From contig JACETI010000003.1 of the NCBI GenBank assembly GCA_013911415.1, positions 62,001 to 126,000 of the forward strand: a stretch of 64,000 nucleotides of DNA, written 5' to 3'. The position numbers were made by a program, and so were the translations under genes. Position 1 is the first letter of the stretch; the number at the start of each line of letters is the position of its first letter. Below the pieces are notes generated by a model. That model was not told where the DNA came from. It was given only the letters and a program-made list of their open reading frames with translations, and searched no databases. This DNA is from Legionella sp. (GTDB lineage: Bacteria > Pseudomonadota > Gammaproteobacteria > Legionellales > Legionellaceae). Positions 1-8,911 of the stretch are shown here, in pieces.

Positions 1-409
1 TATAAGCATCGACTAAGATTTTTTTGAAAAGCGGATGTTCAGCGGTCCAGGCCATTAGTTGTACTAGATTGACACCCATTTTCTTTTCAATAGACAGTAA
101 AAAAACATCTACTGGCACATGTGGCGTATACTGGACAACGTTTGTTCCAAGAGCAATGGTGATAATTACAAAGAAATAGCCACTAAGTTTTTTAAGCCCA
201 TAAAAACATCGACTCTGAGGTCCGAATTGAAGGTAACTTCCAAGCAAGACTAAAGATAAGACTGCCGCCACCAGGGGGGTCTCGCCAGGTAAGTAATTGT
301 TTCCAGGAAATTTGAAGTAACAATAATTAATCGCCCATAATAGAACGATAAAAAACCAAAAAAAACTACTGAGAATACGGAAAGAGTAATTTCTAGAAAG
401 GGCAAGCAT
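1..409 (-). CDS. PAP2-superfamily-like membrane protein, N-terminal part only (runs off the window)
   Basis: Reading the minus strand from an ATG at 409 gives an open frame of about 136 codons that leaves the window at base 1, so the C-terminal part is missing. It begins MLALSRNYSFRI and shows three hydrophobic stretches (about residues 10-27, 41-58 and 70-88). These are followed by VPVDVFLLSIEKKMG and then LMAWTADHPLFKKILVDAY. That layout resembles the region before the catalytic motifs in the PAP2_3 (inositolphosphotransferase/phosphatase) group. The phosphatase signature itself would lie outside the window, so the assignment is an inference. The start lies 19 bases beyond the stop of the csrA-like gene, so the two could be co-transcribed. 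Another polytopic membrane protein is possible. Confidence 0.5.
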   Translation of the reverse strand, partial: MLALSRNYSFRILSSFFWFFIVLLWAINYCYFKFPGNNYLPGETPLVAAVLSLVLLGSYLQFGPQSRCFYGLKKLSGYFFVIITIALGTNVVQYTPHVPVDVFLLSIEKKMGVNLVQLMAWTAEHPLFKKILVDAY

Positions 410-427
410 CGCCGAATACAGTGTTCT

Positions 428-631
428 TTAGCGCGTTGAATTCATTAGATCTTTTTGCTTTTGTTTAATTGCGTAGTAAATTTCCTCACGATGCACTGCT
501 AAAGAGCGGGGTGCGTCCACGCCTAATTTTACGTTGCCTTGTTCTAAAGTTTTGAATACAGTGATCCGAACGGTGCCTGCGGCTGTCGAAATAGCTAAGG
601 ACTCTTCAAAGGGAAGGTTAATCAGATCCAT
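428..631 (-). CDS. divergent CsrA-family RNA-binding regulator
   Basis: A 67-residue protein whose C-terminal half is plainly CsrA: [21 protein letters not shown] matches the family's [20 protein letters not shown] region. CsrA proteins bind GGA motifs in mRNA leaders as dimers. The first strand is atypical: canonical CsrA begins LILTRRVGE, while this one has [10 protein letters not shown] and lacks the paired arginines that contact RNA. The conserved VHRE arginine (Arg44 in E. coli) is kept. An ATG at 646 also exists, but GAGGTG lies about 8 bases before the ATG at 631, which makes 631 the likelier start. Legionella genomes usually carry several CsrA paralogues. This one is not the housekeeping copy, and whether it still binds RNA is open. 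Confidence 0.85.
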   Translation of the reverse strand: [67 protein letters not shown]

Positions 632-729
632 AATATTACACCTCATTGCTTTTGCTAATTATATCGTATGCCTCTATCAAAGTGAATTCTCTTAAAGACT
701 AAGAAGTTATGTGTCCACTTTATCAACGA

Positions 730-1392
730 CTAACGTTCATACTGCGTTTTCTCAAGTAAGAACCAGGTCGGATCGTCCATTGGAAAATAACTGTCTCGAT
801 GATATACAAAGCCATAATCAAGTAATTGCAAGGGATAGCGATCCATTAACTCTCCTGCAAAGTCTCTTCTAAAAAGCAAGTTAGAATTACCGCGATACTC
901 GATAACCTCTGGTTTTGGGTTATAGTATTCACAGACCAGGACATACCTACTGGATAAATGAAATAAATTATCGTAAACTTTATCGAGCGCTTCAGGATGA
1001 ATATGAATTAGCACCCCTTTTGTAAAACTGAGATCGAATCTTTTTTTTGTAGATAATTGATTTAATATCGTACCGTGAATGATCTCTACCTGCTTTAATT
1101 CCCGCGCTCTTTGCACAGCCGTTTGATTAATTTCATACCCGCATAGATCAAAAGCAGGGTTGATTGTCTGTAGGGCTTTTAAATTTAAACCAATGTTACA
1201 ACCAAGTTCGACAATGGAGCCAATCGTCGGCATTAATTTTAATATTTTACTAAAGAGTAAGAGATTGGATAAAACAAGGCGTTCGTCTTGGTTACGTTCA
1301 ATATAATGATTACCAAATTCCCCCGCCCAATGTTTTTCTTGCTCAGTGGTGTACGACTTTTTTAGCTCTGTTTTTTGCATCCTTGCAATCAC
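730..1392 (-). CDS. SAM-dependent methyltransferase of the pseudaminic-acid-biosynthesis-associated methylase family
   Basis: A 220-residue class I methyltransferase. The SAM-binding motif VELGCNIGLN is near residues 61-70. The family-typical blocks HWAGEFGNHYIERN, FTKGVLIHIHPE, EYYNPKPEVIEYRG and FRRDFAGELMDRYP all read clearly. This matches the methylase type often found beside pseudaminic or legionaminic acid genes (TIGR03587-like). No nonulosonic acid genes lie nearby, so the substrate is unknown. The listed start is GTG at 1392, eight bases after the pyrB stop. An ATG four codons in (1380) is an alternative, but its AAGG is too close to be a normal ribosome site. It probably shares the pyrB transcript. 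Confidence 0.8.
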   Translation of the reverse strand: MIARMQKTELKKSYTTEQEKHWAGEFGNHYIERNQDERLVLSNLLLFSKILKLMPTIGSIVELGCNIGLNLKALQTINPAFDLCGYEINQTAVQRARELKQVEIIHGTILNQLSTKKRFDLSFTKGVLIHIHPEALDKVYDNLFHLSSRYVLVCEYYNPKPEVIEYRGNSNLLFRRDFAGELMDRYPLQLLDYGFVYHRDSYFPMDDPTWFLLEKTQYER

Positions 1393-1400
1393 TCAAAAAA

Positions 1401-2294
1401 TTACGATAAAAGTACCGATTCAAAAATAGCCATTCGCATAAAGACGCCATTCGTCACTTGCTGTAATATAACCGAACGTGGATCCCTAATAACAGCATCA
1501 TCCATTTCCATTCCACGATTCACAGGTCCAGGATGCATAATCATAACATTCGGCCTTGCCCATTTCAGCGTTTCTTGCCTGATTCCATACTGCGCTTGAT
1601 AAGACCCAAAATCTAGCTGTGCATCGTTTTCCAATCGCTCACGCTGAACGCGCAAACCAATAACGACGTCGGCATTTTCGATGCCCTCCCGCAAAGCATT
1701 TGTCCAACGACCAAAGTGAAGGGTTCGAGGTTGCCATTCTTCCGGTGCGACAAAGACCAATTCTTTGATACCCACGAGCGCTAACAGTCGTTGCAAAGAA
1801 TTAGCAACGCGTGAATGCCGCACATCACCCACAATTGCTACCTTTAACGTTTGTAAGGCAGGTTTGATTTCGTAAATGGTCATCAAATCCAAAAGCGCCT
1901 GACTTGGATGCGCGCGTTGTCCATCACCCGCATTAATGATATGCAGATGCTTATCAACAACCGAAGCAAGACACTCTAGCAAACGATCGTCTGAATGTCG
2001 GATAACAAAACAATTGATCCCCATAGCGCCAAGGTTAGCCAATGTATCTTCTAATGTTTCCCCTTTCGTTGCTGAGGATTGGCTAATTTCCAAATTGTAG
2101 ATAGGCATCGCCAATTTTTTAGCCGCCACCTCAAAACTTACACGTGTTCGCGTACTGTTTTCATAAAAAAGCGTTGCAGCAGAATGCTGGGGGTACTGAG
2201 GATATTTTTCTTGGTTTTTAAAACGAATAGCACGTTCAATCAGAGAATAAACATTGCTCGATGATAATTGTTTGATGTCTAAAAAATGTTGCAT
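1401..2294 (-). CDS. pyrB: aspartate carbamoyltransferase catalytic subunit
   Basis: This 297-residue enzyme joins carbamoyl phosphate and aspartate in the committed step of pyrimidine synthesis. The carbamoyl-phosphate site STRTR is at residues 47-51, HPSQ at about 129-132, the DVRHSRVANS block in the middle and MHPGPVNRGMEM near the C-terminus, as in the PyrB type of about 300 residues. No pyrI regulatory subunit or pyrC is adjacent. pyrC lies about 24 kb away at 25341-26369. It is followed at 8 bases by the methylase gene. The upstream 150 bases contain no recognisable pyrR element or attenuator. Confidence 0.97.
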   Translation of the reverse strand: MQHFLDIKQLSSSNVYSLIERAIRFKNQEKYPQYPQHSAATLFYENSTRTRVSFEVAAKKLAMPIYNLEISQSSATKGETLEDTLANLGAMGINCFVIRHSDDRLLECLASVVDKHLHIINAGDGQRAHPSQALLDLMTIYEIKPALQTLKVAIVGDVRHSRVANSLQRLLALVGIKELVFVAPEEWQPRTLHFGRWTNALREGIENADVVIGLRVQRERLENDAQLDFGSYQAQYGIRQETLKWARPNVMIMHPGPVNRGMEMDDAVIRDPRSVILQQVTNGVFMRMAIFESVLLS

Positions 2295-2447
2295 GAAGAG
2301 TACCTACTTAATCTCAACGTGGTAAGCGGCCTATGTTGAGAGAACGATTAAGACTTTTTTTAAAAAATAGAATATTACGAAGACTAAGTTGCTCGTCATC
2401 GTATCTGTTTACACTGTTAAATCATAGAGATATTTTGTTGCATCTGT

Positions 2448-2867
2448 TTATCCAGGGCATTTCAACCATTGCTCAAGGATAATGCTAGCTGCGAAACTAT
2501 CTACCTGAGACTTTTTAATTTTTCGATATCCACCCTGCTCAAAAAGTAAAGCACGCGCCTCAACTGTTGAGAGTCGCTCATCCACAGGATAGGTAGGCAA
2601 TGCACTAAAAGCTGACAATTGTTTGGCAAAGCGCCTCGCTGCGATGGTAATCGGCTGATCTTTATCATCTAAACGCAAAGGCAAGCCCACAATACAAGCT
2701 TCCGGGCGCCACACATTGATTAATTTCTTGATTATCTCCCAATCTGGTTCGCCCTCCTTCACCGCCAATGTTTCTAAAGGTCGCGCAGTTCCGGTCAATT
2801 TTTGACCAACTGCGACACCCATGCGCTTTAATCCAAAATCAAATCCCAAATACATGGGCTCAGACAT
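2448..2867 (-). CDS. ruvX: putative pre-16S rRNA nuclease (YqgF/RuvX)
   Basis: A 139-residue RNase H-fold nuclease involved in maturing the 5' end of 16S rRNA. It shows the N-terminal FDFGLKRMGVAVG motif with the catalytic Asp, VGLPL in the middle, VDERLST with the second acidic residue, and DSFAA near the end. Two earlier in-frame codons exist (GTG at 2873), but GGGGAGA sits about 6 bases before the ATG at 2867, which decides the start. The yqgE-ruvX-pyrB order is a common gammaproteobacterial arrangement, so the three genes probably form one transcript from upstream of yqgE. Confidence 0.93.
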   Translation of the reverse strand: MSEPMYLGFDFGLKRMGVAVGQKLTGTARPLETLAVKEGEPDWEIIKKLINVWRPEACIVGLPLRLDDKDQPITIAARRFAKQLSAFSALPTYPVDERLSTVEARALLFEQGGYRKIKKSQVDSFAASIILEQWLKCPG

Positions 2868-3010
2868 TACCACTCTCCCCTTACATCAATATAGCTTGCC
2901 GCGTCCACATTAATTCGTACTAACAGATGCCAGTAATTTAATGATGTATTTATTATGCAGCATTATGAGGCTTAAAATTTTTTAAAAAAGTGTTGCTTGC
3001 AAATTTGTTT

Positions 3011-3577
3011 CTAAGCATGTCCAGATCCTGACGCAAGTTGGTCAATTTTAACACCTATGGTCGAAGCGGCATATTCCCATCGTTTTTCAAAGGGCACTTC
3101 GTATAGTAACTCTGCTCTATATGGGCAAATCAGCCAATTATTGTTCATGACTTCTTTTTCAAGCTGGCTTTCATCCCAGCCCACATAGCCGAGCATCACC
3201 AGCGAGTCTTTGGGACCTTCTCCAGCTGCAAGTGCATGCAAAATATCACTGGATGTGGTTACAGCAATCTCGTTGTTTAAAGGTGTACTCGTTCGCCAAT
3301 GTCCCGTAGGACGATGCAGAACAAAACCACGTTCTTGTTGCATAGGCCCTCCAAATAAGACAGGCTTAGCATTTTGATCCATGTTAGTGTTATCAATATG
3401 CATCTGCTCAAAAACCATTTTGAGGGGATGCTGAGTTGGTCTATTAACAATTAGGCCTACCGTCCCATGGACTTGGTGCTCACAAATATAGATCACAGCC
3501 TGTTTAAAGGAAGTGTCAAACAAAGAGGGCATCGCTATTAAGACGTGATTACTTAGCAAAGCATGCATGTTCATCAT
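3011..3577 (-). CDS. yqgE: UPF0301 (YqgE/AlgH, DUF179) family protein
   Basis: A 188-residue protein of the YqgE/AlgH family, whose biochemical role is not established. The family blocks read clearly: FKQAVIYICEH followed by GTVGLIVNRPT, VLFGGPMQQERGFVLHR, and LVMLGYVGWDESQLEKEV followed by NNWLICP. AGGGG lies just upstream of two consecutive ATG codons (3577 and 3574). The gene precedes ruvX on the same strand with a 143-base gap, as in many gammaproteobacteria. AlgH was named for an effect on alginate in Pseudomonas, but there are no alginate genes here. Confidence 0.92.
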   Translation of the reverse strand: MMNMHALLSNHVLIAMPSLFDTSFKQAVIYICEHQVHGTVGLIVNRPTQHPLKMVFEQMHIDNTNMDQNAKPVLFGGPMQQERGFVLHRPTGHWRTSTPLNNEIAVTTSSDILHALAAGEGPKDSLVMLGYVGWDESQLEKEVMNNNWLICPYRAELLYEVPFEKRWEYAASTIGVKIDQLASGSGHA

Positions 3578-3689
3578 AATCCCCTTCTTTATTTATTTGC
3601 TCAATATAAGTATATATTAGACAAAAAAATTGTCATATGACTTTCATGGGCACAAGCCTTTGCTATAATTGAGTTAAGAGGCTATGCAC

Positions 3690-5717
3690 TTAGGAAAGCC
3701 CATGGTGCCTTAAGAATGCATCATTGGTTGGAGCTCGCCCCCGAAAAGACCTAAATGCTTCTGCCGCTTCTTTACTTCCACCTATTTCTAGAATGTTATG
3801 TAAAAAATCTCGACCGGTCTGCGCATTAAAAATTCCTTCTTCTTCAAATCGCGCAAACGCATCACTTGATATCACTTCAGCCCAGAGATAGCTGTAGTAT
3901 CCTGCAGCATAACCTCCTGCAAATATATGGGAAAAACTCATTTCAAAACGATTATACGAGGTTGCTGGAAGTAACCCTGTTTTCTGACGTACCTCTGTTA
4001 AAATCTTACGTACAAAATTTTGATTCTCTTTTTGATAATCATCATGTAATCGTAGATCAAACCACGCAAATTCTAACTGACGCATCAAACTCATCGCCGC
4101 TTGAAAATTCTTTGCAGCCAAGCACTTATCAAGCATCTCCCTAGGTAAACTTTCTCCGGATTCAACATGTGCTGTTAGTAATTGCAATGCATCTTCACTC
4201 CAACACCAATTTTCAAAGAATTGACTCGGTAATTCTACTGCGTCCCATTCCACGCCATGTATACCCGATACCGATAAATAGGGCACCTGCGTCAAAACAT
4301 GGTGCAAACAATGCCCTAATTCATGAAAAAGCGTTAATACTTCATCGTGAGATAACGTCGCAGGACGATTACCTATTGGTTTTGCAAAATTGCAAGTCAG
4401 CATGGCAATCGGTGGTTGAACATCGCCATCAGGCAATCGACGCCGCGTTTGGCAAGAGTCCATCCAAGCTCCACCCCTCTTGTTGGGCCTTGCAAATAAA
4501 TCACTGTAAATATAACCCCGTAGTTGCGCGGCTTCGTCTTCAATTCGATAACAACGGACGTCAGGATGCCAAGTAGGTATATCGGTTTCTTCAACCATGG
4601 TCATGCCATATAAGGTTCTTAAGATAGCAGCTAATCCTTCCATCACCTTTGATTGAGGAAAATAAGGTCGTAACTGTTCTTGATTGATCTGGTAATGTGC
4701 TTCTCTCGCTTTTTCGGAATAAAAAGCAACATCCCAAGGGGCCATGGTTTCTAGGCCCTGTCGGGCTGCAAATGTTTTTAAAGCCTCAAACTCTTCATGG
4801 GCATTGGGTGCAACACGATCCGTTAGCTGAGATAAAAAATCTTTAACTCGGGAAGGAATTTTAGCCATTTTGGTCACTAGCGACAAGGCTGCATAATTTT
4901 CAAACCCCAACAGTCGTGCCATTTCGTGACGTAAGGCTAAAATCTCTGAAACAATGGCAGCATTGTCGTGGGCTTCTGCATGAGGCCCTTGATCAGAAGC
5001 ACGCGTAACATACGCTTCATAAAAAGTTTCACGAAGCGATCTATCTTCTGCATAGGTCATCACCGCAATATAGCACGGGTATTCTAAGGTTAAGATCCAA
5101 CCCTCTTCTCCTTTTTCAACCGCTAAAGCACGCGCTGCATCAAGTGCATGGTCTGGTAGCCCTTTAAGGCGTTCACCGTCCTTAATCACGTATTGAAAAG
5201 CTTGTGTGGCATCTAACACGTTGTTTTCAAATTGATTCGACAACTCCGATAGTCGGGTTTGAATCGCTTCAAATCGATGTTTTTCTTCTTTTGGTAAGGC
5301 AACACCCGATAATTCAAAGTGCTCGAGCTGGTCAGCGATGATTTTTGCTTGTATAGGATCGAGCTCTGTTCCTTTTAAAGAATGCATCGCTTGATACAAT
5401 TGTTCGTTATGACTAATTGCCATTTCGTAGGCAGAAAGTTTCGGTAAACATTTTTGATAGCACTCCCGCAACGCTTGAGAGTTAACCACCGCATGCAAAT
5501 GCGCCATTGGCGACCAAAACCGTTCGAGCCTATCTTCCATCACCTCAAGCGGCTCCATAAGGTTATTCCAAGTGAAGGTTGAATTGTTCAGACATTCAGC
5601 GATCGTTTTTAAGTTTGCTTGCAACATTGTCTCAAGACTTTGGGGGAAAGTAGCCAGATTAAGGTCAGAAAAATCAGGGCCAATACGGTTCTTAGTTATT
5701 GTTAAATTCGTTGTCAC
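3690..5717 (-). CDS. prlC: oligopeptidase A (M3 family zinc metallopeptidase)
   Basis: A cytoplasmic metallopeptidase of about 675 residues that degrades short peptides, including cleaved signal peptides. The zinc motif FHELGHCLHH lies at about residues 464-473, with the second glutamate region GVEWDAVELPSQFFENW about 30 residues on. The frame extends to 5759. A GTG at 5717 preceded by GAGG about 9 bases upstream gives an N-terminus (TTNLTITKNRIGPDF) closer to the usual one of the family, so the shorter form is preferred. It is divergent from tkt, with about 107 bases between the start codons. Its length matches the roughly 680 residues of E. coli OpdA. Confidence 0.94.
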   Translation of the reverse strand: MTTNLTITKNRIGPDFSDLNLATFPQSLETMLQANLKTIAECLNNSTFTWNNLMEPLEVMEDRLERFWSPMAHLHAVVNSQALRECYQKCLPKLSAYEMAISHNEQLYQAMHSLKGTELDPIQAKIIADQLEHFELSGVALPKEEKHRFEAIQTRLSELSNQFENNVLDATQAFQYVIKDGERLKGLPDHALDAARALAVEKGEEGWILTLEYPCYIAVMTYAEDRSLRETFYEAYVTRASDQGPHAEAHDNAAIVSEILALRHEMARLLGFENYAALSLVTKMAKIPSRVKDFLSQLTDRVAPNAHEEFEALKTFAARQGLETMAPWDVAFYSEKAREAHYQINQEQLRPYFPQSKVMEGLAAILRTLYGMTMVEETDIPTWHPDVRCYRIEDEAAQLRGYIYSDLFARPNKRGGAWMDSCQTRRRLPDGDVQPPIAMLTCNFAKPIGNRPATLSHDEVLTLFHELGHCLHHVLTQVPYLSVSGIHGVEWDAVELPSQFFENWCWSEDALQLLTAHVESGESLPREMLDKCLAAKNFQAAMSLMRQLEFAWFDLRLHDDYQKENQNFVRKILTEVRQKTGLLPATSYNRFEMSFSHIFAGGYAAGYYSYLWAEVISSDAFARFEEEGIFNAQTGRDFLHNILEIGGSKEAAEAFRSFRGRAPTNDAFLRHHGLS

Positions 5718-5824
5718 TGTTGTGTATCCTCTAATCAACTGTCCTTTGCAGCATAGCATTGCTCACTTGCTGAAAAGAAGCTTCTGAGCGACAATAGATT
5801 TTTTATACCATCCATGATTGATAC

Positions 5825-7858
5825 ATGACGCGCTTTTCACATACAGATTTGGCAAATGCAATTCGGTTTTTGAGTATCGATGCTGTTGAAAAAGCACAAT
5901 CTGGCCATCCGGGCATGCCCTTGGGAATGGCGGATATTGCAACCGTACTCTGGAAACAATTTCTCCAACATAACCCTCAAAATCCCGGTTGGTTTAACCG
6001 CGACCGTTTTGTCCTTTCAAATGGTCATGGTTCGATGCTCTTATACGCCCTACTCCATCTGACGGGTTATGATGTCAGTATTGATGACCTTAAAGCATTT
6101 AGACAGCTGCACTCAAAGACACCCGGTCATCCTGAACATAGCGAAACTCCCGGCGTTGAAACAAGCACTGGCCCCCTTGGGCAAGGGCTTGCTAATGCAG
6201 TAGGTATGGCTATTGCTGAGAAGCATCTAGCAGCACGATTTAATAAACCGGAATTTTCTTTAGTCGACCATCACACCTATACTTTCGTCGGAGACGGTTG
6301 CTTAATGGAGGGATTGTCCCATGAAGCTTGCTCCTTAGCAGGTACACTTGGATTAGGCAAGCTGATTGTTTTTTATGATGATAATGGTATTTCTATTGAT
6401 GGTGAAGTTGATGCCTGGTTCACTGATGACACAGCAGGCCGTTTTAAAGCCTATCATTGGCATGTTGTAGGCCCCATCGATGGGCATGACCCACAGGCCA
6501 TTACCTCAGCTATTAAAACCGCACAGCAGGTTTCAGACAAACCCAGCTTAATTATTTGTAAAACCGTTATTGGTCATGGTGCAAATCAGGCTGGAACAGC
6601 AGCTTGTCACGGCGCACCTCTCGGACAAGACAGTATTACCCAAATGCGAGAACGCTTTCACTGGCCACATCCTCCCTTTTTAGTGCCCGATTTGCTTTAT
6701 GCTGAGTGGAATCAGCTTGAAGAAGGTCGTCGTATCGAAGCTGACTGGCTGGCCGGCTGTCAAGCGTATCAACAAAAACACCCAGAAGATTTTGCCATTT
6801 TTATGGAAAGTATTTCTGGTCAACTACCTGAGAATTGGAACAAAATTTCAGAGAATTTTATTGAAGAGTGTCGGACCCTGTCTAAAGCCGAAGCGACCCG
6901 TAAAAGTTCGCAACATTGTATTGAGCAATTTGCTCACCATTTGCCAATGCTCCTTGGCGGTTCTGCTGATTTAACCGGATCTAATAACACTGACTGGTCT
7001 GGAACTAAGCCTATTACTCACAACGATTTTTCTGGTAATTATTTGTTTTATGGGGTACGCGAATTTGCAATGGCAGCAATTATGAATGGCCTTGCACTTC
7101 ACAGCGGTATCATCCCCTACGGCGGCACCTTTCTCGTTTTTTCGGATTACGCTCGCAATGCCATTCGGCTAAGTGCTCTCATGAAACAACGTGTTATTTA
7201 CGTCTTAACTCATGATTCAATCGGCGTCGGTGAAGATGGGCCGACCCATCAACCAGTAGAACACGCTGCCATGCTCCGGATGACTCCTGGCCTTGATGTA
7301 TGGCGCCCTGCTGACCGGATGGAAACAGCGGTAGCATGGCAACAAGCATTAAGCAATGAGGGCCCATCTGCACTGCTTCTTTCTCGTCAAAACTTACCTC
7401 AGATGCCCCATTCCTCTCAAGACAGCACTGCTATAAAACGAGGAGGTTATATCCTCAAGGATAGCAATAAAACACCTGATGCTATTCTAATCGCTACTGG
7501 ATCTGAACTGCATTTGGCTCTCGAAGCCGCTGAAGAAATTGAACGTATGGGAAAAAAGGTACGCGTTGTATCAATGCCTTGCAGCGAGCGCTTCTTAGCC
7601 CAAGATAGCAGTTATCAGGCGCGAGTATTACCACCAGAGATTCGTGTACGGATAGCGATTGAAGCAGCTTCAACTTCTTATTGGTATCGGTTTGTTGGTT
7701 TGGACGGTGTCGTTATTGGCCTTGATCGCTTTGGCGTCTCTTCGAAAGGCGCCGATGCATTCCAACATCTTGGCATAACAAAAGGGCATATTGTTTTTAA
7801 TTTAAGAAAAATGTTATATTTAGATACTGAATGTTCCCTCAAAGATGCAATTCAGTAA
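5825..7858 (+). CDS. tkt: transketolase
   Basis: A 677-residue thiamine-diphosphate enzyme that moves two-carbon units between sugar phosphates in the pentose phosphate pathway. It shows AQSGHPGMPLGMADI near the N-terminus, GPLGQGLANAVGMA, the cofactor motif GDGCLMEG at about residue 157, and the pyrimidine-domain block YGVREFAMAAIMNG. It is first in the tkt-gap-pgk cluster, with 15 bases to gap. The ribosome site is weak. A TATACC-like -10 precedes the start, but no clear -35 was found. Confidence 0.97.
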   Translation: MTRFSHTDLANAIRFLSIDAVEKAQSGHPGMPLGMADIATVLWKQFLQHNPQNPGWFNRDRFVLSNGHGSMLLYALLHLTGYDVSIDDLKAFRQLHSKTPGHPEHSETPGVETSTGPLGQGLANAVGMAIAEKHLAARFNKPEFSLVDHHTYTFVGDGCLMEGLSHEACSLAGTLGLGKLIVFYDDNGISIDGEVDAWFTDDTAGRFKAYHWHVVGPIDGHDPQAITSAIKTAQQVSDKPSLIICKTVIGHGANQAGTAACHGAPLGQDSITQMRERFHWPHPPFLVPDLLYAEWNQLEEGRRIEADWLAGCQAYQQKHPEDFAIFMESISGQLPENWNKISENFIEECRTLSKAEATRKSSQHCIEQFAHHLPMLLGGSADLTGSNNTDWSGTKPITHNDFSGNYLFYGVREFAMAAIMNGLALHSGIIPYGGTFLVFSDYARNAIRLSALMKQRVIYVLTHDSIGVGEDGPTHQPVEHAAMLRMTPGLDVWRPADRMETAVAWQQALSNEGPSALLLSRQNLPQMPHSSQDSTAIKRGGYILKDSNKTPDAILIATGSELHLALEAAEEIERMGKKVRVVSMPCSERFLAQDSSYQARVLPPEIRVRIAIEAASTSYWYRFVGLDGVVIGLDRFGVSSKGADAFQHLGITKGHIVFNLRKMLYLDTECSLKDAIQ

Positions 7859-7873
7859 TCGTGGGAGAAAGGC

Positions 7874-8890
7874 ATGACGAATGATTCACTAGGAAAAAGT
7901 ATACGTGTCGCCATCAACGGCTATGGTCGAATTGGTCGTTGTATTTTACGTGCAATTTATGAATATCAACGACAAAACGAATTTAATGTGGTCGCCATTA
8001 ACGATTTGGCAGGGCTTAAAGTTACTGAACACCTTACCCGATATGACTCTACCCATGGACGTTTTGGCAGCACAGTCGAAACAGAAGGCGATTTCTTAAT
8101 CGTAGATGGTCATTCCACTCGTATTATCGCAGAGCGAGAACCTGATGCGTTACCTTGGGCTTCTTTGGATATCGATCTCGTTTTGGAATGCACAGGGCGT
8201 TTTACTAAACGTGAAACAGCTCTACAGCATTTAGCAGCAGGTGCAAAAAAAGTGCTGATTTCAGCACCCGGCACAGATATGGATGCAACCGTTGTTTATG
8301 GCGTTAATCACGATAACTTAAAATCAACCGATCGTATTGTTTCAAACGCCTCCTGCACCACTAATTGCCTTGCACCTGTGGTACAACCCCTACATAAAGC
8401 GTTAGGCATTGAGCACGGGTTACTCAATACAGTACACGCTTACACCAAAGATCAGATGCTACTGGATGGGAGCCATTCTGATCTTCATCGTGCACGGGCA
8501 GCCGCTCATTCTATCATTCCTACAAAGACCGGTGCTGCTAGCGCCTTAGGCCTTGTTCTACCCGAGCTTGCTGGAAAATTGGATGGATTCGCAATGCGGG
8601 TGCCGACCATGAATGTCTCTGTCATTGACTTAACGTTTATTTCCCAACGTAAAACAACTGCTGAAGAAGTGAATAACCTTTTACGTGATGCCCAAAATGA
8701 TATTCTCCAAGTATCCGACGAGCCTTTAGTTTCCTGTGATTTTAACCATTGCCCCGCATCTGCTATTGTAGATACCACGCAAACAAAAGTCCTCGGCCAA
8801 CTTGTCAAAGTGGTTGCTTGGTATGACAATGAATGGGGCTTTGCAAACCGTATGTTAGATACAGCCTCCGCCATGATGAGAGCGAGATGA
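7874..8890 (+). CDS. gap: glyceraldehyde-3-phosphate dehydrogenase, type I
   Basis: A 338-residue enzyme that oxidises glyceraldehyde 3-phosphate to 1,3-bisphosphoglycerate. The nucleotide motif NGYGRIGR is near residue 15, the catalytic loop SNASCTTNC has Cys161, the catalytic His is about residue 188 in TVHAYTKDQ, and [12 protein letters not shown] is near the end. Erythrose-4-phosphate dehydrogenase (Epd) was considered because it also sits upstream of pgk in E. coli. HAYTKDQ and [10 protein letters not shown] are GAPDH-like rather than Epd-like. NDL at the end of the second strand fits NAD+ use. It is second in the operon, with pgk 21 bases later. Confidence 0.94.
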   Translation: MTNDSLGKSIRVAINGYGRIGRCILRAIYEYQRQNEFNVVAINDLAGLKVTEHLTRYDSTHGRFGSTVETEGDFLIVDGHSTRIIAEREPDALPWASLDIDLVLECTGRFTKRETALQHLAAGAKKVLISAPGTDMDATVVYGVNHDNLKSTDRIVSNASCTTNCLAPVVQPLHKALGIEHGLLNTVHAYTKDQMLLDGSHSDLHRARAAAHSIIPTKTGAASALGLVLPELAGKLDGFAMRVPTMNVSVIDLTFISQRKTTAEEVNNLLRDAQNDILQVSDEPLVSCDFNHCPASAIVDTTQTKVLGQLVKVVAWYDNEWGFANRMLDTASAMMRAR

Positions 8891-8911
8891 GCCAATTATA
8901 AGGATAAAATC

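Noticed and set aside
1375-2264. Open frames on the plus strand across pyrB
   Set aside because: They are opposite-strand shadows of pyrB with no ribosome sites or recognisable domains.
4169-4576. 135-residue plus-strand frame opposite prlC
   Set aside because: It lies wholly inside the strongly coding oligopeptidase gene and has no family features.
7874-8890. Erythrose-4-phosphate dehydrogenase (epd) instead of gap
   Set aside because: The position before pgk fits epd, but the active-site neighbourhoods HAYTKDQ and IPTKTGAA are of the GAPDH type.
8506-8895. 129-residue minus-strand frame over the end of gap
   Set aside because: Antisense shadow of a clear GAPDH gene.
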